Source: Hyphomicrobiales bacterium (GTDB taxonomy: Bacteria; Pseudomonadota; Alphaproteobacteria; Rhizobiales; Aestuariivirgaceae). Taken from it: a stretch of 5,114 nt of DNA. A program made the position numbers and the translations under genes. How positions within the stretch are numbered: the first letter of the stretch is position 1; each line of letters opens with the position of its first letter. The notes under the pieces are model-generated. The model worked only from the letters and a program-made list of their open reading frames with translations. It made no database searches and had not been told where the DNA came from. The stretch is taken from positions 1-5,114 of the forward strand of contig JALVRJ010000199.1 in assembly GCA_027031305.1 (NCBI GenBank), read 5' to 3'. Below are positions 1-5,114 of this stretch, in pieces.

Positions 1-813
1 CTGCTGCGCAACCCCTATGCCATTTTCGCCCGCCAGATCCTGCGGCTGGAACGCCTGAAGGAGCTGGAGGTGCGCCCGACGCCGGATCTGTTCGGCACCG
101 TCATTCACGCCGCGCTGGAGGAATTCGCGAAGAGCCATCCGCGCGAACTGCCCAAGGACGCCGAGGCGCAACTGCTGGCGATGATGGAGCGGATGCATCG
201 GGCGCACATTGGTGACGAGGCGCATCTGGCCCAGGTTCGCGGTCGCCTGGAGCGCATGGCGGCCTGGTTCGTGCGCGACTGCGAACGTCCCTGGCGCGCG
301 AGTGCCTTCGAGCGCGCGTTGCCCGAGTGCGAGGGCGTCTTGAAATTGGACATCGGCGAACAGAAATACGAATACGTGCTGACCGCCCGCGCCGACCGCA
401 TCGATCTGCTGACCAACGGCGGTCTGCGCATCATCGACTACAAGACCGGCAACCCGCCGGCCAGGAAGATGACCAGCCCGAACTACGATCCGCAACTCGA
501 CCTCGAGGCCGCCATCGCCGCCCGCGCGGGCTTCCCGGCGACGAACGGAGCGCGCGATGTGCGGGTGCTGCAAATTGTCAGCATGAAAGGCTTGACGGAA
601 GAGGGTAGGGTGGTGAACTGGCAGACCGACAAGCAGCCACCGGCGGTTCGTGCGGAGCTGGCTCTGAAAGGTCTGAAGCGGCTGCTGCACGCCTATTCCG
701 ATGCGCGGCAACCCTGGTTGCCCCTGCTTTGGGATGAAGGCGGGCGTGGCTACAACGACTATGACCATTTCAGCCGCTGGCGCGAATGGTTGCCGCTGCT
801 GGCACATGATTGA
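1..813 (+). CDS. addB: AddB-like PD-(D/E)XK nuclease subunit of double-strand break repair complex, C-terminal part (5' end outside window)
   Basis: The reading frame is open from base 1 and ends at TGA 811-813, so 270 codons of the C-terminal nuclease domain are visible; the GTG at 70 is internal, because upstream codons (LLRNPYAIFARQ...) already match the family. RecB-type nuclease motifs appear in order: GTVIHAALEEF (codons 32-42, His36), ARADRID (catalytic Asp near codon 132), IIDYKTG (Asp146, Lys148) and QLDLEA (Gln165). The end, with NDYDHFSRWREW, resembles the usual AddB tail. In the known family, AddB pairs with the AddA helicase-nuclease to resect double-strand breaks for RecA loading in the cytoplasm. 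The four-cysteine iron-sulfur signature of Bacillus AddB is not seen; only two Cys are present. The helicase-like N-terminal part lies outside the window. No addA follows. The main alternative is a stand-alone RecB-family nuclease. Confidence 0.85.
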   Translation: MLRNPYAIFARQILRLERLKELEVRPTPDLFGTVIHAALEEFAKSHPRELPKDAEAQLLAMMERMHRAHIGDEAHLAQVRGRLERMAAWFVRDCERPWRASAFERALPECEGVLKLDIGEQKYEYVLTARADRIDLLTNGGLRIIDYKTGNPPARKMTSPNYDPQLDLEAAIAARAGFPATNGARDVRVLQIVSMKGLTEEGRVVNWQTDKQPPAVRAELALKGLKRLLHAYSDARQPWLPLLWDEGGRGYNDYDHFSRWREWLPLLAHD

Positions 814-888
814 CGGGAACGATTCGCAGGTCTTGAACAACCGGACTTCCCCCGGTTCCTTCCACGATTTCCAAGCTCTGGTTCCTTC

Positions 889-894
889 AGGGAG
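889..894 (+). promoter_or_regulatory. Ribosome binding site deciding the start of the anion channel gene
   Basis: AGGGAG lies 8 bases before ATG 903 but only 2 bases before the in-frame ATG 897. The spacing favours 903 as the true start, giving a protein beginning MNTEQEK rather than MKMNTEQEK. Confidence 0.6.
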
Positions 895-902
895 TTATGA
901 AA

Positions 903-1931
903 ATGAACACGGAACAGGAAAAAGCCGCCGTGAAGAGTGAAGAATCCAAGGCGACGGAAAAGAAGGCCGCCGGCGAAATGCGCCTGAAGTTTTTCCCCGT
1001 GTCCTTTTTCGCCGTCATCATGGGTCTTTCCGGCTTCACGCTGGCATGGCGCAAGCTGGCGGAAACCTTCGGCACCAGCGGACTTTTCTCTCATCTTCTG
1101 GGCATCGTCACGCTGGCGCTGTTCGCCGTCATGCTGCTGGCCTATCTGGTGAAGATGGTGCGTTATCCGCAAATGGTGAAAGGCGAGCTGAATCACCCGG
1201 TCATGAGCGCCTTCGTGCCGGCCATTTCCATCTCCCTTTTTCTGCTGGGGCTGTGCATGTTGCCGCTTTCACCAGTGCTTGCCAACATCCTGTGGGGCGC
1301 GGGCGCCATCCTGCACATCATCCTCACCTTCCACATCATCCGCAACTGGGTGGAAAAGCAGCATTTTCAGGTCGGTCATCTGAATCCGGCGTGGTTCATT
1401 CCAGCGGTGGGCAATGTCGTGGCGCCGCTGGCCGGGGTCTCTCTGGGATATCACGAGCTGTCCTGGTATTTCTTCGCGGTGGGCATTTCCTTCTGGATCA
1501 TCCTGCTCGTCATCGTTTTCAACCGCATCCTCTTCCACGACCCGCTTCCACCCCGCCTGTTGCCCACCTTGTTCATCCTCATCGCCCCGCCGGCGGTGGG
1601 TTTCCTCGCCTGGTTGCGGCTCAATGGCGGCGAGGTGGATGCCTTCGCTCGCGTGCTCTATTACCTCGCGTTGTTCTTCACCGCACTGATGGTCCTGGAG
1701 CTGCCGCGTTTCCTGAAACTGCCGTTCTTCCTTTCCTGGTGGGCCTATTCGTTCCCTTCCGCGGCGATGACGGTGGCCACCTTCGTCATGGCGGAAAAGG
1801 TGGGCGGCGCCTTCTTTCACTGGTTGTCCCTGATCATGCTCGCGGCGCTCACCGCGCTCATCGCGCTGCTGCTCTTCCGCACGCTGCTGGCCATGAAGGC
1901 GAGGAAGATTTGCGTTCCGCCTGATCATTGA
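903..1931 (+). CDS. SLAC1/TehA-family anion channel (voltage-dependent anion channel superfamily)
   Basis: This is a 342-residue inner-membrane protein. A charged, Lys/Glu-rich cytoplasmic tail (about residues 1-29) is followed by roughly ten hydrophobic segments, near 33-50, 62-84, 102-120, 123-148, 163-180, 187-208, 219-240, 247-266, 275-296 and 304-330. The first segment, with FFPVSFFAVIMGLSGFTLAW, and segment nine, with SWWAYSFPSAAMTVATF, are what made me assign the SLAC1/TehA family. Length and helix count fit bacterial members. Characterised relatives are plant guard-cell SLAC1 and Haemophilus TehA, which conduct small anions through a pore gated by a conserved Phe; several Phe are present here but I cannot assign the gate without an alignment. 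Some relatives are annotated as C4-dicarboxylate, malate or tellurite-resistance transporters, so the substrate is unknown. It starts 89 bases after addB with its own ribosome binding site; no convincing promoter was found. Confidence 0.88.
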   Translation: MNTEQEKAAVKSEESKATEKKAAGEMRLKFFPVSFFAVIMGLSGFTLAWRKLAETFGTSGLFSHLLGIVTLALFAVMLLAYLVKMVRYPQMVKGELNHPVMSAFVPAISISLFLLGLCMLPLSPVLANILWGAGAILHIILTFHIIRNWVEKQHFQVGHLNPAWFIPAVGNVVAPLAGVSLGYHELSWYFFAVGISFWIILLVIVFNRILFHDPLPPRLLPTLFILIAPPAVGFLAWLRLNGGEVDAFARVLYYLALFFTALMVLELPRFLKLPFFLSWWAYSFPSAAMTVATFVMAEKVGGAFFHWLSLIMLAALTALIALLLFRTLLAMKARKICVPPDH

Positions 1932-1963
1932 TCCGCCACCCACGCGGGCCGGGGCAATACGCT

Positions 1964-1991
1964 TCAATGCAAGAAGATCAATGCAAGAAGA
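1964..1991 (+). repeat. Perfect 14-bp tandem duplication
   Basis: TCAATGCAAGAAGA occurs twice head to tail, at 1964-1977 and 1978-1991, with no mismatch. It ends two bases before the left arm of the inverted repeat at 1994-2076. It is noncoding and lies 32 bases after the channel gene's stop. It could be a replication-slippage duplication or a scar of element insertion or excision. Confidence 0.9.
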
Positions 1992-1993
1992 GG

Positions 1994-2076
1994 CCGTCAT
2001 CCCGGCACAATCCGGAATCTCAAACCGCCAATTCCATGTTTCGCGGCACGAGATTCTGACTTCCCCGGGATGACGG
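1994..2076. repeat. GTCATCCCGG-type inverted repeat, possible dispersed palindromic element
   Basis: The outer arms are a perfect 12-bp inverted repeat: CCGTCATCCCGG at 1994-2005 and CCGGGATGACGG at 2065-2076. A second 6-bp pair, GAATCT at 2015-2020 with AGATTC at 2051-2056, is nested inside, separated from the outer pair by an 8-9 base internal loop. The apical loop spans 2021-2050. Palindromes ending in GTCATCCCGG are common as intergenic repeats in proteobacterial genomes, so a MITE- or REP-like element is plausible. No clear target-site duplication flanks it and it encodes no protein. In RNA it could fold behind the channel gene and slow transcription, but it has no U-run, so it is not a clear intrinsic terminator. 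Confidence 0.65.
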
Positions 2077-2227
2077 ACAGACTGCGGGGCCGACGTGAAG
2101 CGCCTCGGCGCAAAAGCCGCCATCTTGTGCGCAAGATTGTGAGGCATGGGTGATGTCGTGCTCCGGCCAGGTGTGATACAAGGGCCCTGCACGGGATGCA
2201 CGATCAACGAAGGCCGGAAGAACGGAC
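2077..2227. other. Noncoding leader of the L,D-transpeptidase gene with two small hairpins
   Basis: With 1932-2076 this completes a 296-base gap between genes. It contains a 4-bp hairpin CGGC/GCCG (2106-2109 with 2116-2119) and a perfect 6-bp hairpin ATCTTG/CAAGAT with a TGCG loop (2122-2137). Neither is followed by a T-run. GGAAG at 2216-2220 is a plausible ribosome binding site 7 bases before ATG 2228. I could not identify a convincing -35/-10 pair; GTGTGATACA at 2171-2180 is only weakly -10-like. Confidence 0.4.
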
Positions 2228-3493
2228 ATGAGCGTTTCTCGCAGGGACATGCTGAGCGCGCTGCTGGCGGCGGGAACCCTTGGCGCACTCGCCCCTGCCG
2301 CGCGTGCTGGCAAGCTGACCAACTTCAACCGCCGCAACCAGCTGCCGCCCACCCGCACCACGGTGTTTGGCGACGCCGGCGCGCCGCCGATGCTTTCCGA
2401 GGCCTCTCCACGGCTGATGGAAGAGGCCATCGCCCGCTACGATCTCATCGTGCGCTCCGGCGGGTGGCCGCAATTGCCGCCCATCAAGCGCATCGTGGTG
2501 GCTGGCAGCCGCAGCGCCAAAATACTCATCCTTCGCCGCCGCCTCGTTCTCGAGGGTTACCTGGCGCCCGAATTGGCCAAGGGCCGGCGCTACGACAAGC
2601 ACGTCGCCCAGGCCATCATGCGCTTTCAGCGCAACCATGGCCTGCGCGTGACGGGGCACCTGGACTTCGCCACCCACGCCGCCCTGAACGTGCCGGCGCA
2701 AGCGCGGCTGGACACCCTGCTGGCCAACCTGCCCCGGGTGGAATGGGCCATGAAGGGCGTCCACGACCGTTTCATTCTCGTCAACATCCCGGCCACCCAG
2801 CTCGAGTCCATCGATCGGGGCAAGGTCTATTCGCGCCACAACGTCATCGTCGGCAAGCCGGACCGCCCCTCGCCCTCGCTCATCTCCCACGTCAGCGAGA
2901 TCAACTTCAATCCCTACTGGACGGCGCCGGAGTCCATCGTCATCAGGGACATCATCCCCGAGGCCATGAAAAGCGGCGACCCGGTACGCTTCCTGCGCAA
3001 GATGCGCATCCGCGTCTACGACGGCTACAACGGCCCGGAAATCGACCCCGCGCGCCTGCCCTGGCCCAACATCGATACCAAACGCGTCATCTTCCGGCAG
3101 GATCCGGGCGAGGGCAACGCCATGGCCTCGGTCAAGATCAACTTCCCCAACCCTTATGCCGTCTACATGCACGACACGCCCACCAAGCAGCTCTTCACAA
3201 GCGCCCAACGCTATTTCTCGTCGGGCTGCGTGCGCATCGAGCAGGTGCACGTGCTGACCGAATGGATCCTGCGCGATACCCCCGGCTGGGACAGGGAGCA
3301 AATCGATCGGGTGGTGAATTCCGGCGAGCGCGTCGACGTGAAGCCCGTCAATCCGCTCGGCGTCCTGTGGGCCTATCTCACCTCGTGGGTGACGCCGGAT
3401 GGCAACGTGCACTTCCGCAAGGATATCTACCAGTTGGATGGCACCGGCTTCATCTCCGGCCAGCCCCACCCGGTGCGCGTCGCCGGCCGCTGA
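2228..3493 (+). CDS. Tat-exported L,D-transpeptidase with peptidoglycan-binding and YkuD domains (YcbB-like architecture)
   Basis: This 421-residue protein probably acts in the periplasm, forming L,D cross-links in peptidoglycan or attaching partners to it. Residues 1-27 look like a twin-arginine signal: SRRDML, then a hydrophobic stretch, then ARA before Gly28. Residues about 97-153 match a peptidoglycan-binding fold (RRRLVLEGYL, AIMRFQRNHGL, TGHLD, ALNVP). The YkuD catalytic domain covers about 178-340, with the signature spread over His315 (MHDTP), Phe323, Arg328 and SSGCVRIE, where Cys334 is the nucleophile and Arg336 follows. Cys334 is the only cysteine. The tail, with VHFRKDIYQLDG, is typical of the longer YcbB-like group. 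The start at 2228 is supported by GGAAG seven bases upstream and by the intact signal peptide. No terminator is evident after it. Its exact role (3-3 cross-linking or lipoprotein anchoring) cannot be settled here. Confidence 0.92.
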   Translation: MSVSRRDMLSALLAAGTLGALAPAARAGKLTNFNRRNQLPPTRTTVFGDAGAPPMLSEASPRLMEEAIARYDLIVRSGGWPQLPPIKRIVVAGSRSAKILILRRRLVLEGYLAPELAKGRRYDKHVAQAIMRFQRNHGLRVTGHLDFATHAALNVPAQARLDTLLANLPRVEWAMKGVHDRFILVNIPATQLESIDRGKVYSRHNVIVGKPDRPSPSLISHVSEINFNPYWTAPESIVIRDIIPEAMKSGDPVRFLRKMRIRVYDGYNGPEIDPARLPWPNIDTKRVIFRQDPGEGNAMASVKINFPNPYAVYMHDTPTKQLFTSAQRYFSSGCVRIEQVHVLTEWILRDTPGWDREQIDRVVNSGERVDVKPVNPLGVLWAYLTSWVTPDGNVHFRKDIYQLDGTGFISGQPHPVRVAGR

Positions 3494-3520
3494 ACATTCC
3501 GCATCCACGAGCAACTGGCG

Positions 3521-3550
3521 CTTGCCTTGCCGCATTCTGAAAAGCTATTC
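3521..3550 (+). promoter_or_regulatory. Candidate promoter for hemA
   Basis: CTTGCC (3521-3526) and CTATTC (3545-3550) are separated by 18 bases. They match 5/6 and 4/6 of the alphaproteobacterial housekeeping consensus CTTGAC-N17-CTATAT. Transcription would begin near 3557, giving a hemA leader of about 147 nucleotides. The match is by eye and one base off ideal spacing. Confidence 0.3.
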
Positions 3551-3565
3551 ATGAAGCGGAATTAA

Positions 3566-3659
3566 CTCCCTCGGTCATCCCGCCTTTCGATAACCTTTGC
3601 ACTGGAGGGAGCGCGAGGGCGACGGCCGAGTGCCCGGAGAAGGGCGAGGGAGGGATCAA
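3566..3659 (+). other. Purine-rich repetitive segment of the hemA leader
   Basis: GAGGGAG occurs at 3605-3611 and 3646-3652, and AGGGCGA at 3616-3622 and 3641-3647. CTCCCTC at 3566-3572 is the exact inverse of GAGGGAG and could pair with either copy, giving two mutually exclusive long-range stems. GGATCAA at 3653-3659 recurs at 3681-3687. No protein-coding potential I recognise. The function, if any, is unknown. Confidence 0.35.
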
Positions 3660-3661
3660 CA

Positions 3662-3681
3662 CGTCCGTGTCCTCACGGGCG
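3662..3681 (+). promoter_or_regulatory. Hairpin just upstream of the hemA ribosome binding site
   Basis: CGTCCGTG (3662-3669) pairs with CACGGGCG (3674-3681) as an 8-bp stem with one G-U pair and a TCCT loop. It ends 12 bases before GGGGAG at 3694-3699. There is no T-run, so it is not a terminator. It could affect ribosome access or mRNA stability, but this is inferred from position only. Confidence 0.4.
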
Positions 3682-3693
3682 GATCAATGGTGT

Positions 3694-3699
3694 GGGGAG
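3694..3699 (+). promoter_or_regulatory. Ribosome binding site deciding the hemA start
   Basis: GGGGAG lies 4 bases before ATG 3704. An in-frame GTG at 3692 overlaps this site and has no ribosome binding site of its own, so ATG 3704 ([10 protein letters not shown]) is the better start; it also gives the usual N-terminus of bacterial 5-aminolevulinate synthases. Confidence 0.65.
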
Positions 3700-3703
3700 C
3701 GTC

Positions 3704-4945
3704 ATGGCGATCGATTACAAGCGTGTATTCCGCGAGGCCATCGAGAAACTGCACGAGGAAGGGCGCTATCGCTACTTCGCCCAGCTTCGTCGCAAGTGCG
3801 GCAAGTATCCGCGCTCGCTGTATTACGATGACGAAGGCAACGTGAAGGAAGTCACCGTCTGGTGCTCCAACGACTATCTTGGCATGGCCCAGCATCCGGA
3901 TGTGCTCAAGGCCATGCACGAGGCTCTGGACGACGTCGGCGCCGGTGCCGGCGGCACCCGCAATATCGCGGGTACCAGCTGGTATCACGTGCAACTGGAG
4001 AAGGAACTGGCCGACCTGCACCAGAAGGAAGCGGCGCTGCTGTTCAACTCCGGCTACATGGCCAACCAGGCGACCCTTTCCACCCTCGCCAGGCTGCTGC
4101 CCGGACTCGTCACCTTTTCCGACGCCCTCAACCACGCCTCCATGATCGAGGGCATCCGCCACGGGCGCGGCGACAAGAAGATCTTCCGTCACAATGACCT
4201 GGAGCACCTGGAGCAGCTTTTGAAGGAGGCTGACCCCGAGCGACCAAAACTGATTGCCTTCGAGAGCGTCTATTCCATGGATGGCGACATCGCGCCCATC
4301 GCGGAGATCTGCGATCTGGCGGAGAAATACAACGCCATGACCTACATCGACGAGGTGCACGCGGTGGGCATGTATGGCCCGCGCGGCGGCGGCGTGTGCG
4401 AGCGCGAGGGCCTGCTGGAGCGCATCGACATCATCGAGGGCACGCTGGCCAAGGCCTTCGGCATCATGGGCGGCTATATCGCGGCCGATGCCGACATCAC
4501 CGACGCCATCCGCTCCTATGCCGCCGGCTTCATCTTCACCACCTCGCTGTCGCCTGTGCTCACCGCCGGTGCGCTGGCCTCCGTGCGCCACCTGAAGGCG
4601 TCGCAGCGCGAGCGCGACCTGCAGCAGAAGCACGCCGCCATGCTGCGCGAGAAGCTGCTGGGCAGGCACCTGCCCGTCATCGTGACGCCCAGCCACATCG
4701 TGCCGGTCATGGTGGGCGATGCCAAGCGCTGCAAGCAGCTCACCGACGCGCTGATGGAGCGCTACGACATCTACGTGCAGCCTATCAACTATCCCACCGT
4801 GCCGGTGGGCACCGAGTGCATCCGCCTCACGCCGGGGCCGTTCCACACGCCCGACTACATCGACGAGATGGTGGAAGCGCTGGACACCCTGTGGGACGAG
4901 CTGGAACTGCCGCGCAACATATCCCACCGTGAAGCAGCGGAATAG
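3704..4945 (+). CDS. hemA: 5-aminolevulinate synthase (C4/Shemin pathway, PLP-dependent)
   Basis: The 413-residue enzyme condenses glycine with succinyl-CoA to 5-aminolevulinate, the first committed step of heme and other tetrapyrroles, in the cytoplasm. It is an alpha-oxoamine synthase of fold-type I. Visible landmarks are [20 protein letters not shown] at the N-terminus, WCSNDYLGM (53-61), [13 protein letters not shown] (79-91), the cofactor-stacking His144 in [18 protein letters not shown] (187-198), [12 protein letters not shown] (214-225, Asp216 and His219 for PLP) and GTLAKAFG (246-253), with Lys250 as the Schiff-base lysine. [19 protein letters not shown] (364-382) closes the active site region. 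Length is typical for bacterial HemA (about 400-410). No Cys-Pro heme regulatory motif is present. The 5-aminolevulinate synthase motifs and length distinguish it from the related enzymes KBL and BioF. It has its own leader and a downstream terminator, suggesting a single-gene unit. Confidence 0.97.
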   Translation: MAIDYKRVFREAIEKLHEEGRYRYFAQLRRKCGKYPRSLYYDDEGNVKEVTVWCSNDYLGMAQHPDVLKAMHEALDDVGAGAGGTRNIAGTSWYHVQLEKELADLHQKEAALLFNSGYMANQATLSTLARLLPGLVTFSDALNHASMIEGIRHGRGDKKIFRHNDLEHLEQLLKEADPERPKLIAFESVYSMDGDIAPIAEICDLAEKYNAMTYIDEVHAVGMYGPRGGGVCEREGLLERIDIIEGTLAKAFGIMGGYIAADADITDAIRSYAAGFIFTTSLSPVLTAGALASVRHLKASQRERDLQQKHAAMLREKLLGRHLPVIVTPSHIVPVMVGDAKRCKQLTDALMERYDIYVQPINYPTVPVGTECIRLTPGPFHTPDYIDEMVEALDTLWDELELPRNISHREAAE

Positions 4946-4990
4946 ACCGCGTGAACCATTCGTGGTGGGTTGTGAAATACGCCAATTTAA

Positions 4991-5026
4991 GGAACGCCCG
5001 GAGGAAGCTTCCGGGCGTTTCCTTTT
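4991..5026 (+). terminator. Rho-independent terminator after hemA, possibly bidirectional
   Basis: AACGCCCGGA (4993-5002) pairs perfectly with TCCGGGCGTT (5010-5019) around a 7-base loop, and GG at 4991-4992 can extend it past one bulged T to CC at 5021-5022. The + strand continues TTTCCTTTT. On the minus strand the stem is followed by CCTTAAATTGG, a weaker U-rich tract, so it may also stop transcription arriving from the right. Confidence 0.88.
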
Positions 5027-5056
5027 GCCGCGCACTTTTCGTTGAGTGGACGAATA

Positions 5057-5114
5057 TCAGCTCCGGCGCTTGCGAAAGGTGCGAATGCCAACGAGATGAC
5101 GAAATTGCCGTTGG
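5057..5114 (-). CDS. Possible 3' end of a convergent gene, product unknown
   Basis: On the minus strand, 18 open codons (QRQFRHLVGIRTFRKRRS) run from the window edge to TGA at 5059-5057. The very basic tail looks like a natural protein C-terminus, and the stop lies 31 bases from the hemA terminator, which could serve both strands. The piece is too short to identify and an open frame of this length can arise by chance. The other minus-strand frames through this edge look less protein-like. Confidence 0.3.
   Translation of the reverse strand, partial: QRQFRHLVGIRTFRKRRS

Noticed and set aside
810..838. TTGACG at 810-815 as a -35 for the channel gene
   Set aside because: No -10-like hexamer lies 16-18 bases downstream.
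854..888. Direct repeat GGTTCCTTC (854-862 and 880-888) before the channel gene
   Set aside because: Only nine bases, two copies, in a pyrimidine-rich stretch; no third copy or spacer-repeat pattern, so probably chance.
1923..1933. GATCA-T-TGATC palindrome over the channel gene stop codon
   Set aside because: Only five base pairs with a one-base loop, too short and tight to fold as a terminator.
1269..2288. Minus-strand open frame of 339 codons across the channel gene and the repeat region
   Set aside because: Low-complexity Glu/Arg/Gln-rich translation opposite a clear membrane protein; it also reads through the inverted repeat.
2146..3540. Long overlapping frames around the L,D-transpeptidase (+ strand 2146-3540 and - strand 2204-3535)
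   Set aside because: Both overlap a gene with a complete catalytic signature and have Arg/Pro/His/Gly-rich composition without recognisable motifs.
3496..3562. Inverted repeat ATTCCGC/GCGGAAT after the L,D-transpeptidase gene
   Set aside because: Seven bases with a 53-base loop and no T-run; not a credible terminator.
3653..3687. FNR-type box in the hemA leader
   Set aside because: ATCAA half-sites occur twice, but neither has TTGAT four bases upstream, so the TTGAT-N4-ATCAA palindrome is absent.
3656..5035. Long open frame on the minus strand opposite hemA (459 codons)
   Set aside because: It mirrors hemA, is dominated by His/Val/Gly/Gln/Arg runs typical of antisense GC-rich codons, and runs through the hemA terminator; hemA motifs are complete on the + strand.

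Overview
The window looks like an ordinary chromosomal stretch from a GC-rich bacterium, most probably an alphaproteobacterium. The strongest clue is a complete 5-aminolevulinate synthase gene (hemA, C4/Shemin route), which is typical of that class. An AddB-type recombination nuclease and an L,D-transpeptidase with a Tat-like leader also fit. The assignment is inferred from protein families only; genus and species cannot be read from the sequence.

Layout: all clear genes are on the + strand. Positions 1-813 hold the 3' end of an addB-like gene with the complete RecB-type PD-(D/E)XK nuclease motifs. After about 90 bases comes a ten-helix SLAC1/TehA-family anion channel (903-1931). A 296-base gap (1932-2227) holds a perfect 14-bp tandem duplication, directly followed by a GTCATCCCGG-type inverted repeat, and then two small hairpins. 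A Tat-exported YkuD-type L,D-transpeptidase follows (2228-3493). A 210-base leader with a possible promoter, purine-rich repeats and a hairpin just before the ribosome binding site leads into hemA (3704-4945). hemA ends at a strong intrinsic terminator (4991-5026). The last 58 bases may hold the 3' end of a convergent minus-strand gene.

The genes do not form one pathway. They cover DNA double-strand-break repair, anion transport, peptidoglycan cross-linking and the first step of tetrapyrrole synthesis. Spacing (83-296 bases between genes) and the intervening repeats and hairpins suggest mostly separate transcription units in a row.

I found no evidence of a novel multi-gene system, CRISPR array, tRNA, rRNA or intact transposon. 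The items most worth a second look are the repeat cluster at 1964-2076, the absence of addA directly after addB, the structured hemA leader, and the possible convergent gene at the right edge.
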